Shown: positions 1 to 11,131 of the stretch, piece after piece
Position numbering within the stretch: the first letter of the stretch is position 1
Layout of the letters: every line of letters begins with the position of its first letter
Assembly (NCBI GenBank): GCA_018398575.1
Contig: JAGTXZ010000003.1
Location: 1,054,001 to 1,118,000, forward strand
DNA from: Ampelomyces quisqualis
Lineage: Eukaryota; Ascomycota; Dothideomycetes; Pleosporales; Phaeosphaeriaceae
DNA: 64,000 nucleotides
Reading direction: 5' to 3'
Translations under genes and position numbers: made by a program
Notes under the pieces: generated by a model
Database searches by the model: none
Told to the model about the DNA's origin: nothing
Seen by the model: the letters and a program-made list of their open reading frames with translations, nothing else

Positions 1-1548
1 GCCTTGATGGTGTCACGATGCTTTGTACAGAGGCTCCTGCGATACCAGTCCATTCAACTCCACTCCACCTTCAGTTGACACTGAAGAATAAAAGCTCCGC
101 ATGCCCCGGCGGATCAATCAGATAGGCGTGCCGCTGCGAATCAGCGCTGGCCACGTCAGGAGCCAGCGGAGCCGTTTTCGGGTCTGACCGTCTTGATGGG
201 GAAAGCAAGCCACGGCCGCTCCTTGCATCCCTACTGTGTAGAACAGCTCGTGGGGTTTACCGGAAGAATGCATGATTGGCGCTTCGTCATAGGCCCATGG
301 CGACACTCACCGGTGTTGCCCTCATACTATCTGCCCCACTCCTCGTCATGTCCCTTACCCTTAGTGGTCGCTCGCTTGCTGCTGCATTCTCTAGCGTCGT
401 CTGCACAAACTCCAGATGCTTTTCCATGGCCTCCAGTCCCTCAACAGACTTCAGTGATGATGGTCCAAGTGAGGGGGTCTTGTCTGGTTGAAACAATCTT
501 CCCGTTCTTCCGCTGACAACATCCATTCAAGGTTTCGCTGAACGCTATGAGCCGTTCACCGCTCTTCTATTCTTGCTCTATCCATGATTTGGAGGAATCA
601 ACTCCTCATGAATGGAGCCAATTAGGGGTTCTATGGCAAGCTGGGGTTGGATAAGGACGGCTGCTGTGCCGCTGCGCCGCGCAGCAAGCCTGCAGCTTCC
701 CTCAAATTTTGGAGTACCTACATGACAGGAATTCTGTCAACCTCAATCATCGTTCAAAAAGGTACGCTTATGGACGTCTGCCGCGATGCAGCATCTCCAT
801 GGCGCTCTCGGTGGATTGCTGCCAACTCGCAGCAACCAGTAAAGCCGCTTGCCAGTACCGTGCATTCGCTTCAGCTGCGTCCAGGTGCCATATCCACGCA
901 CAACATACTCACTTGCAGCAGTCGCGCATACATGGAAAATCTGTCGCAAACAAGACAGACATTACCTGTGTACGGTAGATACCCACGTTCCAGCCATGCA
1001 CTCACTACCTTGCTTCAGTGAAGTAGTCGTGGCGCTCTAAGCTCTCTATCCTGCAGGTTCTGTGTGTAAACATGCGTTCCAAGGAACGTCTCAGCGCAAA
1101 TATTCACGTCGGGAACAGATCAGCAGCCGGTTAGGTTACTACCATGGTATCCTTCAGCATGTTGCTGTTCTGCCTACAAATACACATGGTAGATTCTCAT
1201 GAGCCCAGCCCTCTGGATCACAATGGCCCGCTATGCATGTGCGCATACGCGGCTTGCGCAGTTGCAGTCGTTGGGTTATAGTGCAATGATGTTCCTTGCC
1301 TAAAGCGAAACCATGCCTTCCGACTTCAAGTGAAGCTCCTCACACCGTGTCAATATATCGTTTGGGGACTCCTAAATGGGATGACCATGGTCTGTCCGAG
1401 TCCTTGGAAGATGATGACCGTGCAATTTGAGCCGACAATTCACGCGCTGGGCTAATTTGCTCATCTGAAGCCGCCATCTTGTGATAGCTAGACCTGTCAC
1501 CTGTCACCATGCCAAGCATTTCACCTGACTATCTTTTCGTATCTGTAG
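1..1548. other. Intergenic, no gene recognised
   Basis: Several short overlapping open frames on both strands, none with a recognisable domain, intron pattern or consistent codon use. Base composition is ordinary for the non-AT-rich part of the window. I see no RNA gene or repeat that I can support here. Confidence 0.5.
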
Positions 1549-1977
1549 CTATGCGATCGGACAAGGTACCAGATTCAACATGATATTGCCTATCAATATC
1601 GAATACGCTACATGAACGCCCCAATAGTTAGCAAAGCGACACGCGTCAACTACGGTTTGATCGTATTGCTCCACTCCTGGTAGCGCGTGCTCCGCTGCGC
1701 GGTATACCGAGAGAGCGTGCTCGACTAGCCACCCTTGAGGTGGTTGGGACTGCGGCTGGGAAAGGTATGAAAATCTCTGCGTCAGTTGGAAGACGGGCCG
1801 AGAAAAGCCGTACATAGACGGAACATCCCCACTGCGGTCCCATTCATTTTCAAGTGGATTAAGTGTGCATGAATTTTTACGGAGTACTTCGATGACAGTG
1901 CGTTTCCATGTGTCCTCTGGTGGGTGGTTCGGCTCCATGTCCGGTCGATTATCCGGGGTGCGACTCATCATGAACAA
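1549..1977 (-). CDS. Hypothetical ORF, possibly a gene fragment
   Basis: A 142-codon open frame on the minus strand. The predicted protein has a mixed, globular-looking composition with a Trp/Tyr-containing central part and a hydrophobic C-terminus (YSILIGNIMLNLV), unlike the low-complexity shadows around it. I do not recognise a family. No partner exon could be placed, and neighbours give no functional clue. It may be a relic of a longer gene or chance; kept only because it is the longest plausible frame in the first 3.5 kb. Confidence 0.22.
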   Translation of the reverse strand: MFMMSRTPDNRPDMEPNHPPEDTWKRTVIEVLRKNSCTLNPLENEWDRSGDVPSMYGFSRPVFQLTQRFSYLSQPQSQPPQGWLVEHALSVYRAAEHALPGVEQYDQTVVDACRFANYWGVHVAYSILIGNIMLNLVPCPIA

Positions 1978-3536
1978 AACACCGACGGCGTCGAGCCCAA
2001 TCCATCGTTTTTGCTGTATCGCAGTAGTGCGGGACGGAGTCTGCTGCGGTTGTGAATCTACCTATTACAAGATACCGATCCTTCGAGTACTCCGTACTCC
2101 GTACCATCGAGTACCATCGAGCCCAAGCACGAGCACAAACACAACCATGATCCTACAATCACATGTTTTTCCGTCTCAACAACAATCATACGGAGCAGTT
2201 CAAACACGCATCCTGGAACAAACCTCTGTTGATTCCTGCCTCAAATGTCAGGCGACCTGTCACGTGAAACATGTCCAACCATTCATCCTCACCGGGCAGG
2301 AACACCAGTTCGCAGCAACGCAAGTACGCGATCGCTGGATGTACAACAAACTCACATCTCAAAGTTTCCAAGCCCCATGATTTGACGTCTCCAATATGTC
2401 GAGTAATGTACATGCATCTGCAGACCTTCTGCACGTTTGACATGTTCCGCGCGCGTTGTCCCTGCATTACCGCACCTCCTGCGCCGGCTGCGTGCACAAC
2501 GTACATGCGACCTGAATCTAGAGGAGCTTCAGCAGCGCAGCGTTTTTTTTCGCCATTGTGTAGATATGTAGATCGACGTTAGCATAGCTATATGCGCAGC
2601 TTGTGTAGACTAGTCGTGTGCCAAATCTGACACCACACGTGCCCTATAAATCAGGCTAGCACATCAACACATGGCAAACAACCGGTTCTTGAACTCGGGA
2701 TTGTTGAACTAATGTCTTAACTAGACACTTTCTACCTATCCTATCGCATTCTCTTGTATACATGGCTTTTCAGGCTCTTCTGCGCTGTTGCGTGCTCTCT
2801 GCGCCTCCGCTTCGCCTTACTCGACACTCGTCCCATGAGGCACAATCGACGGATCTACCGATCGTCTCGGTTCGGAGACCGAAGTCCATAGTTTCGCAAC
2901 GTCAGCGAGAAAGGAAGAACCCCTGTTTTTCTTACGGAAGTCCAAATGCAGTTATCGAGGAGGACTGAATAGGTAATTTCGCCATAGGTTTGTTGGGTGC
3001 ACAGGCAGTTGGAGATTCTGGTGTCTCGGCACTAGAGTACATTGCTTCTTTTTTGGGCGTGTGATGCACGTCAAGAGCTCGTTTACGAGATTGGAAGTGC
3101 GTACGCTTTGTTGGAATGTCGTTGGTGTGGTATTGGTTTCGAGCGAGTAGTCTTCATTGCTAAGGTTTGCAGTGTCATTACCGGTACCTTGCGTTTCCGG
3201 GACTATCGCTGAGCTCATGTCTTGTCGCGATACAACATGTACTCATAACTATCACCAGAAAAACGGCATAAAACTCGCAAGCTTTTCGATGATGTGGCCA
3301 GCAAATGGTAGCGAGTATTGTTCTCCAATGATAGAGCAGCTTCCTTGAACATGAATATTGCTAGCCTCGTGATCGACTTGTGATCGACCTCATGCCATTA
3401 CCACAACCCCAAGGCTGCAATTCGTTCTCATACTGTCACAAAAAACATGCTGTTTTCGCAGGTCTAAGTCATCGAACACGATCTAACGACACCCCTTTCC
3501 CATCCACGCCGACCAGACCAAGTCTCAGCCTAGACA
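1978..3536. other. Intergenic, no gene recognised
   Basis: Short ORFs on both strands (for example around 2186-2506 and 2952-3218) overlap each other in different frames and carry no motif. A small run of imperfect direct repeats built on CGTACTCCGTACCATCGAG lies near 2080-2125. The last 50 bases before 3537 are pyrimidine/A-rich, as expected of a fungal 5' leader for the P450 relic that follows. Confidence 0.4.
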
Positions 3537-4266
3537 ATGGCTCTCACCTACATCCTCCTCCTGACCTCTGCCCTCCTCCTGTCCCATCCCTACAAATTCT
3601 ACCGCAACAACTTCATCGCCCGCAAACCCGACATCCCCATCATCTTCAGCTCCACCACCCCCTTCCAAATACTATGGCACATTGGCCCCATGCTCTGCGG
3701 GTGTTCCCTGGGGAGAACCATGGGTTGTAATTTCTTGATTGCTTGAAGACTGAGCTGAAGAGTCCAGTACTGGCGGCTGTTGTGGGACAAATGGCGTAAT
3801 TTAAGAACCCGACTATGCATGCGGTGCCGTCGAGCAAAATTACGATAGTGCAACTTGCACTGAAGGACTTTAAGGCGCGTATGGAGGAAGTCATCGCCAG
3901 AGAGCGGTCATCACCATCAAACTCAAATCTAGATTATAAACGCCTGAACTTCCTCAACGCACTAGTCAAGGCCAGCGACTTGAACTCAGTCATGGAAAAA
4001 TCTTTACCTGCCTGTCAAAAAGCAATGTCTATCGACCAACTCACAGGAAAACATGTTGGTGTTTGCTTCTCGCACGGCACGAAACGACTGCTTTTCCCCA
4101 ACGCCGAGACCTGGGACCCGAAGCGGTGGAGTGTCGCTGTAGAAGAACCAGTAGCCGAACAATTGGAGATAAACAACAAGTCGTTTTCCGGGTAGGAGTG
4201 GGAACGCAAAAGTGTCCTGGGGGCAAAGTCTGTCCCCATCCCTTCTTAATGCCTCTAATGAAAAGA
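3537..4266 (+). pseudogene. Cytochrome P450 monooxygenase, decayed and internally deleted
   Basis: Three pieces of a fungal P450 lie in order but in different frames. First, a 69-codon frame at 3537 with a hydrophobic N-terminal anchor (LTYILLLTSALLLS) followed by a basic linker. Second, 3815-4195, with a helix resembling the region before the I-helix (ALKDFKARMEEVIARERS), then the meander motif FPNAETWDPKRW. Third, in the frame ending at 4272, the heme-binding loop VGVGTQKCPGGK, whose Cys is the expected iron ligand. A complete P450 needs about 500 residues; here fewer than 240 remain, with the I-helix AGxET and the ExxR helix missing or scrambled and at least two frame changes. It would have been an ER-anchored oxidase. 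Substrate unknown. No partner biosynthetic genes are adjacent. Confidence 0.75.
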
Positions 4267-5222
4267 GTATAGAGCTGATGACATGCTATAACAGGATTCG
4301 CACACGTTGAATTCACAGCTGTTTAGCGACGATACTGACGAAACATAGTCATGCCGGCGTCGAAGAGCGATGTAAGTGAAACGGTTACGGGACAAGATAT
4401 AATTCACATCGTGAAGGAATCGACAGCGAAAACGCTGGTCAATCCGAGAACACCGCATGAATCGTGTGCAGGGCTTGTGGAGCAGTGAGACACGCGTTGT
4501 CGGGAGATGTACATACATGAGCTCAATACAAAGTTCTGAGAACGAGCGTACCGTACCATACATTAAGACACGCACGCGAACGAGCGTACCGTACATCAAG
4601 ACGCGCACGCAAGGACGAGGGAAATATATCGCAAGTCGCATGTATATGACTCTACTTGTTGGGAGAGAATAAAATCAATTCCATCTAGCCGTTTGTAGAG
4701 AGAGCTTGGCCCACGCGGGACAAGCTCAGGTTGGTATTTGGAAAGAAGATGAAGTTGAATCACGCACGCGAATCTGCACTCTCAAGTCGCGTTTTTCCAT
4801 CACGCATAGAAACTCAAGGCATGATGTGACAACGTGTCTTGATTGACAGCACTTCGGGCGTTGTAAACCCTTGTACATTTCTCCTAAAGTCTGTGCCAGA
4901 TTGAACGTGTAGAGAGACTGACATGGTGCAGCGTAGAAGACAAATGGTCTCGAGCTAGTGGAAAACAGGATACATGCAGTGGCATGGGCTGGGGACAAAC
5001 AAGCTCGTTGTTGAGGCGAAATGCGGGTTGATGGATAGTTTATTGAGCAGTCATCCTGCACGTTTTCGAGTGTATCGAGTTTGCAGGGGACTTGTGAAGT
5101 CGACGCAAGGGTTGCCAGTGTTGTAGGGATTGGAGAAGACTTCTCGAACAAGTACATGTGTGTGATGGATGATCACGGGTGGTGTATGGGCACAGTAAGG
5201 TATGAACATGATTCACATGCTA
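4267..5222. other. Intergenic with one short tandem repeat
   Basis: No coding frame with recognisable content between the P450 relic and the dCMP deaminase 3' end. The minus-strand open frame 4726-5157 is Ser/Cys/Thr-rich without domain features and lies in what should be 3' flank. The only structure seen is the two-unit direct repeat at 4540-4610, listed separately. Confidence 0.4.
4540..4610. repeat. Two-unit imperfect direct repeat
   Basis: Two adjacent units, 4540-4577 and 4578-4610, both beginning GAACGAGCGTACCGTAC and ending in ACGCGCACGC/ACACGCACGC. The first unit carries 5 extra bases (CATAC) in the middle. Function unknown; probably a small slippage duplication. Confidence 0.6.
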
Positions 5223-6373
5223 TCATAACGGCCGCACAAAGCTATCATCATCTAACACGCCCCGAGCGTCTTCTGCGTCTACATTCTCGCTCGCGCGCAC
5301 TCGGAGAGAAAGATCCACGAGGCCGTCCGTCGGCGGAGAAAACTGTCTCAACCGGACTCCACTTTCCTCAAAGATCTTCGCAGTCATGGTATCAACCATA
5401 TATCCCTGGTTATACACGACTTCGCTTATGCCAACCTGTGTAATCTTGACGCTGCACGTCAAGCAAGGGCACGTATTGCAGTACAGCGTGGCGCTCCCTC
5501 CGATCCGATCTCGGCCAGCTTCAAGCAAGGCATTCTCCTCTGCGTGCAGGCACAGACACGTGTTGAGCCCCATGCCGCCCTTTGCTGCGTTGTTACAGCG
5601 AGCACAGCCCCCGTCGTTGCAGTTGATCATGCCTCGTGGCGTGCCGTTGTAGCCTGTGCTGACCACTCGCTTCTCCCTGACTATGACACATCCTACTCTC
5701 CTCTTCATGCAGTTGCTCCGGTGTGCGGCGAGGTCGGCGAGTTGCATGAAGTATTGGTCCCAACTCGGTCGGAGGCGGGCCTCGTCTGTGAGGTTGAGCG
5801 AGTGTGTGGCGTTGCGCAGGGAGGACATGGAGGTGCTTGAGTTGAGCAGCTTCAACTGCGCTCTTTGGAAGACAGCACTGAGGCCAGTGCCTGGGGCGAA
5901 GAGGTGCGCGTCATTGCGCAGAACAAAGTCTTCCAGGGTAGGTGGTGTGAGGTGGTTTTTGGCACAGCGGTCGGTGAAGCGTTTCCACCGCACACTGACT
6001 GGCGCATCAACGCTGACTAACAGGAAAAATGGTCTTCTCAGGAGAGCATCGACGACCTGGTCGTCCCATATGTCTGTGGTCACCCATCGCTCTTTCCACC
6101 TCAGCGTGACAAAATCGAGGAGGTCGTCGACGTCAGCGAAGACTTGTTGCTGGTCCACGGGGCTCGCATGGGCTGAAGGCACGTGTACGTCTGACGCCGA
6201 CTTTTCGACAGCTGGTGTTTGTGCTGCTCGAGCGAGGCGGATGCGTTTGAAGCTGTGTTCTTCAACGAGGTAGGAAGCTATCGAGGACTTGCCGGCGCAT
6301 ATGGCTGGTGTCTGTCAGTACACAGCCTAGACCGTCGAATCAGCGTCTTGCCTCCGCACAGTCCGATGAGCAT
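5223..6373 (-). CDS. DCD1: Deoxycytidylate (dCMP) deaminase with N-terminal P-loop domain
   Basis: Two exons, complement(5223..6304, 6352..6373), giving 367 aa. It deaminates dCMP to dUMP, supplying thymidylate synthase. The N-terminal domain carries a P-loop-like GAICAGKSS near residue 8, as in fungal Dcd1 proteins, and an N-terminal kinase-like region. The C-terminal half holds the zinc deaminase signature: HAEENALLE (His ligand and catalytic Glu) and CPCLTC (two Cys ligands); an extra Cys-rich stretch (CNDGGCARCNNAAKGG) is typical of eukaryotic dCMP deaminases. The start at 6373 was chosen because MLIG begins the family and only splicing restores the P-loop: the 47-nt intron 6305-6351 begins GCAAGA and ends CCAG with a TACTGAC branch point, so it is a GC-AG intron. 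Transcribed divergently from ATG7 across a 375-bp gap. Yeast Dcd1 is about 312 aa. Confidence 0.93.
6305..6351 (-). other. GC-AG intron in the dCMP deaminase gene
   Basis: 47 nt; donor AG|GCAAGA, branch point TACTGAC, acceptor CCAG. Removing it joins GGA G and CC ATA to give the contiguous P-loop; no GT donor nearby does this. Confidence 0.85.
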
Positions 6374-6748
6374 GGCTAACAATCACGGGAAAAGGACAAA
6401 AAAAGGCCCAGAGGCGGTGTTTGGGGTCTCTTGGAGGGTTCGAACGTTCGAACGCGAGATCAGGTGGGGCCCCTAGCGCGATCGCGTGCGGCTGCAGGAA
6501 CGCGTCTTAGCCGCTGCCCCGCCGGCTGACATGGCGCGGGGCCATGGGCAAGCGACGCCTGATCGAGAGCTACCACGAGCACCGAAGCCTGAGACCTTCA
6601 CCGTCACGCGTAGAGAGTCGCCTTCACGTGCCGCAGTCCGGTCTCTATGACTCTGATGTATTCTTCCTGACAACGTACTCCGCCCACGCCATCTATACGC
6701 AAACTCGCATCGCCAACCCCCACTGAGATACCCGCCAACGCGCTCGCC
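6374..6748. promoter_or_regulatory. Divergent promoter between dCMP deaminase and ATG7
   Basis: 375 bp separating the two start codons. It holds a 16-bp perfect palindrome GTTCGAACGTTCGAAC at 6438-6453, and two ACGCGT boxes at 6500-6505 and 6606-6611. ACGCGT is the MCB element bound by MBF in yeasts and used for S-phase genes of DNA-precursor synthesis, which suits dCMP deaminase; that it works so here is inference. No TATA box is obvious on either side. Confidence 0.5.
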
Positions 6749-9051
6749 ATGGCAACCCTCAAGTTTGCGCCGTGGCAGAGTGACGTCGATGTCCAGTTCT
6801 ACGCAGCCCTCGCACACATCAAGATCAACCATGACAAGCTCGACGACTCGGCGCGAAGGGTGCTGGGCCTGTACGAGGTGCAGCCGGGAGACCATGCCTC
6901 GCGATCCATGCGCGTTCAGATACACCCAAATGCGCTCACGTCAGACGAGTATGCACTTCCAACGGTCGCACAGGAGACAGCACTGATAGAGTGCACTGCA
7001 GCGCCCCACCCACCTTTTGCCGCGCCGAAGGCATCATTAAGAACTGCAATACCATAGAAGACTACAAGAACCTCGATCGCGCCGCCATCCTTGAACGCTG
7101 CGCCCAAACGGTGCGCTGACTACGAGCCTCCCCACCCCACTACTAACTCCAACTAGATATGGGAAGCCATCCATGACGGCTCGATTTACGAGTGTCCCTC
7201 CCTCCTCTCCTCCTTCACTGCCATCATCTTTGCGAACCTCAAAAAGTACAAATTCACATACCACTTTGGCTTCCCTGCAATACAGTCGGATCCTCAGTGG
7301 AAGCAGATAGGCGAGCCTACGCGCTTACACCCGCGCGAGACTACTTACCTGGTAGACGCGGTGCAGACATGGCGGTACAGCTCCGACGTTCGTCAAAGAG
7401 GTTTCTTCCTGGCAAAGCGCATACGAGGCGGAAGCCATCCAGACGAAAGACCAAAGACGCCTGTCACTCCCCTGGAAGAATTCGGATACACTTGGGCAAT
7501 AGGAAGGCTCGAGATGTTTGAGAAGGGCTTCTTCGATGGCGTAGATAAGCAGGATCGCCTGATTTGTTTTGCAGACCCCTCGACTTACGAAAGTAATCCC
7601 GGATGGCCACTCCGGAATCTGCTCATACTCATACGGCATAAGTGGAACCTTGACGAAGCGCAAATCATGTGCTACCGCGATACACATATGAAGCGCGACC
7701 AGCCAAACTCTATCATACTACAATTGCAGGCCGATGCGCCTGCGGAGCCCGTACCTAGCTCAAAAACGGCGACTGAGCGGCCAAGAACTCCAAATTTGCC
7801 AAAGGTAACAGGCTGGGAACGTACAGAAGCTGGCAAGCTCACTTCACGGAATGTCGATCTGTCCGAGTACATGGACGAACGAAAACTGGCAGACCAAGCT
7901 GTAGACCTAAACTTGAAGCTGATCAAGTGGCGTATAGCGCCCGGTATCGATCTGGATGTAATTAAGAATTGCAAATGTTTGTTACTTGGCGCAGGAACCC
8001 TAGGCACATACGTATCAAGAACACTGATGGGCTGGGGCGTCAGAAAGATCACCTTCATCGACAACGCGACTGTGAGCTTCTCGAATCCCGTACGGCAGCC
8101 GTTATTCGACTTCAAGGACTGTCTGCAAGGCGGAGCAAAGAAAGCCGAGCGCGCGGCTGAAGCTCTGGAAGAGATCTACCCAGGTGTGGACGCGACAGGT
8201 CACGTCATGGAGGTTCCAATGCTTGGGCATCCGATCACAGATACAGCAAAGACGAAGGCCAACTTTGGCAAGCTACAGACCCTCATCAATGAGCACGACG
8301 TCATATTCCTCCTCATGGATACTCGAGAAAGCCGCTGGCTTCCCACAGTCATGGGCAAATCCGCCGGGAAAATCGTCCTCAACGCCGCTCTTGGCTTCGA
8401 CACATTCGTCGTCATGCGCCACGGCCTCAAAACCACACAAGAAGGCGAAGTCGAATTAGGCTGCTATTTTTGCAACGACGTCGTCGCACCCGCAGACGTA
8501 TGTCCCTTTCCATTCCCATTCGCAATTCCCTTCCACTTACTAACCCTTCTCCGAACCAGTCCCTAAGCAACGCCACCCTCGACCAACAATGCACCGTCAC
8601 CCGCCCCGGCATCGCCCCGCTCGCCTCCTCCCTCCTCGTCGAACTCCTCGTCTCAATCCTCCAACACCCCTCCCTCGCACGCGCACCAACCGGCATCCCT
8701 AACCCCTCTCATCTACCCCCTACCCCTGCACCCGCTCACCCCTCCCTCCCCCCTCCCTTCCAACACCCCCTCGGCACTATCCCCCACACAATCCGCGGCT
8801 ACCTGTCCACGTTCAGCAACATCCAGGTCCAGGGCCAACCGTACGATTGCTGCTCTGCGTGCAGCGAGAAAGTGATTAGTGCGTATGAGAGCGATCCATG
8901 GGGGTTTGTGGAAAGAGCGCTGAATGAGAGGGGGTGGGTGGAGGAAATGAGTGGGTTGAAGGAGGTGCAGAGGCGGGCGGATGAGGCTGCTGATGATGTG
9001 GAGTGGGAGGAAGATGAGGGGGGATTAGACGGGGAGGGAGAGATGTTGTAG
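6749..9051 (+). CDS. ATG7: ATG7, E1-like activating enzyme of autophagy
   Basis: Four exons, join(6749..6948, 7002..7110, 7157..8497, 8560..9051), 713 aa. Atg7 adenylates Atg8 and Atg12, forms a thioester with them and passes them to Atg3 and Atg10, in the cytosol. The N-terminal domain (about 1-330) has the family strings HPNALTSD, RAEGIIKN and NTIEDYKNLDRAAIL. The E1 Rossmann domain carries GAGTLG at about residue 381, then KITFIDNATVSFSNPVRQPLF; the acceptor cysteine is C561 in TLDQQCTVTRPG. The C-terminal tail is acidic (Glu/Asp/Gly-rich). Introns 6949-7001, 7111-7156 and 8498-8559 are all GT-AG with branch points such as CTAAC, and every junction restores family sequence (for example TSD|DAPP and PAD|SLSN). 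A Pro-rich insert (about 598-620) is unusual. The gene runs convergent to the sirtuin, 198 bp away. Confidence 0.96.
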
Positions 9052-9249
9052 TTTTCCTTGGTTTATGAGGATCGCTCGCACTGCGTGCATGCATGGAATT
9101 TGGTATGGTTATGCTTTCTTGGTATGGCGACCTCATTCGTCACGGCGTGTGCTTCGTTACATCGTCTTCTATCTGAGCTTAGTCCAAGTCTCGTGTCCCA
9201 TCCCTCTTCTGGTGTTGGGTGTTTCGGCGCTCCCTAGCTGTAGACAGAC

Positions 9250-10546
9250 CTACAGAGAAGGCTTCTTCAAATGCGGATAAACATGTCCTAATCCCGGTTC
9301 TTCCTTCACTGGCGCCATCCTCCTCTCCCCCTCATCATCCGGCGGCTTCAGATTCTCTCTTTGCTCCACCCTCTTCTCATCCTCTTCTTCCTGCCGTCTC
9401 GCAATTTTCCGATCAACATGGTTTTCCAACCACTCGTGCTGACTCTTCCCCAAGTTCAGCGTACTTTCCACATCTTTCGTAAGCTTGTCGATTTCTTCTT
9501 GTAACATTTCATCTCGGCTCTTCTTGGTCTGCGGTTGCTCTTGCTGAGGCGGGTCCTCTGGCCTTGCTGTTTCTGCCCATAGTGTTTCGAGCTCGTCGAG
9601 CCATCCACACGCCTCAGCTAATTTCCTGACTCCTGAGTCGCAGTCCTCGAGGAGCAATACATCGTCTGCCCGCGAGCCCATGTCGCCTACTTTATCGCTG
9701 TTGATCAGCACTCGTGGCGTCTTTTCTGCGCAGATCGACGGCAATGAAGCGAATGGATGGACGCTTAGCGAAGTGCCCATCACTATAGCGAGGTCGGCAG
9801 TCGCTGGGAGGTCTCGGTTTTCGAAGAACGACGCGGGAAGCTGTTCGCCAAAGAATACAATGTCGGGCTTGACGAGGCCGGCGCACGAGGTGTCGAGGCA
9901 ATGGGGGACGGTGTTGGAGTGCACGGCGGTGCGCATGAGGTCGGCTGGAAAGGGCGATTTGCAGTCTATGCAGCGTTGTCTAACCAAGTTCTGTTAGTAA
10001 GGCTCTAGTTAACTTTGAGGAACACAGTGCGGTGATGGCGTACGTTGCGAAACTGCCATGAGCTTCGATGATGAGGTCGTCTGAGATGCCTGCTTCGCGC
10101 TCTAAGCAGTCAATGTTCTGGGTGAAGAGCTTTAAAAGTAGACCTTTTCTGTGTAGTAAGGTTATGAAAGAATGGGTGATTGTAGGTCGATATCTTCCTG
10201 GATAGAGTTCTTGCGCGAGGGTATAGAAGGGTTCTGGTTTGTTTCGGAAATATGAGATATCGAAGACGGCTTCAGCGTATGGTAGGTTTAGGCACGCAAG
10301 GTTTGCGTAGAGACCCGTTTCTGGGGATCGAAAGTCTGGTATACCGGCTGATGTGCTGATTCCTGCGCCTGTCTTGGAACTGTCAGTTACGTGGAGTGCT
10401 CAAGACAGTGAAGGATTTCCTACCATGACTACAATGCGCTTTGCTCTTCCATCTCTGATATATTGCGCCAGAGCCTCTACCGTTCGCGCCTTTAGAGTCT
10501 GCGGCGGCGTATCCGACTCGAATACTCGCGATTCTGAATTGCCCAT
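9250..10546 (-). CDS. HST2: Hst2-type NAD-dependent protein deacetylase (sirtuin)
   Basis: Three exons, complement(9250..9979, 10044..10372, 10424..10546), 393 aa. Class I sirtuins remove acetyl groups from histone or other lysines, consuming NAD+. NAD-binding motifs are GAGISTSAGIPDFRS (from residue 43), TQNID (about 125) and the catalytic His in EAHGSF (H146). The zinc site has CIDC (C154, C157) and a second Cys pair in HCLDTSC, then GLVKPDIVFFGE and MGTSLSVHPF. The start MGNSES matches Hst2 N-termini; a longer in-frame upstream stretch is Lys/Gly-rich and was not used. Intron 10373-10423 joins VVM|TGAG using acceptor CCAAG; intron 9980-10043 joins SFAT|QRC with branch point CTAAC. After residue about 310 there is a charged, probably coiled-coil tail of some 80 residues (Glu/Lys/Arg/Gln-rich), longer than the yeast Hst2 tail. 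Confidence 0.94.
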
Positions 10547-11131
10547 ATTGAAGTGTCGCCCTTTCCCTTTGCTCTTGTCTTTTCCTTGACCTTTTGAAGA
10601 TACGCGCCACGGCTTGCCTTGCGCCTGCAACTCCTGGCGATGAGCCTTGTGTTTTCTCCCTATCTTGACGATAAAGTAACGAAGTGAGGGAATGCACACA
10701 GCTTGTGTACAAGCTGACGTGGCCGTGGTACTGAAAAATTGGTGGTTATGCTAGGCAACGTTGGACGGTGTACTCCGTATCAGATGCGTTGAATTATTTT
10801 GGGGGGGCGCTGCGTCATGCCAAGACATCACGACGCGACCAATGCGACGCGTTGCTTCAACAAACCGACAATCTTTTTGACCCTTGACAGGAACGACCAT
10901 TAAATACATCACTATTGGGTTGCTGCTGTAGTTTGAGTGTCCTTTCCATGATCCTTCTAGGCGACCACGAAGGCGGCACTTCCCGACTTTCATTATTTGC
11001 TGCTACAAAATGTGCCGCTTGCTTCGAGGAGTGGGAGAGTTACCTGCTTGTCGCAGCACGTCAGATAACCAATTTATACGGCCAAAGATGGCTGCGAAGG
11101 GAGCGAAAGCCCTCCCAAACTTCGGATCATT
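10547..11131. other. Intergenic between sirtuin and NLR relic
   Basis: Contains the sirtuin promoter and the 5' flank of the NLR-like relic. A G8 homopolymer near 10801 and short frames are present; no gene seen. The NLR frame is closed upstream by a stop about 60 bases before its ATG, so no N-terminal effector domain can be attached in the same exon. Confidence 0.4.

Noticed and set aside
5656..6273. 205-codon plus-strand ORF
   Set aside because: Antisense to dCMP deaminase; Arg/Ser-rich with no domain.
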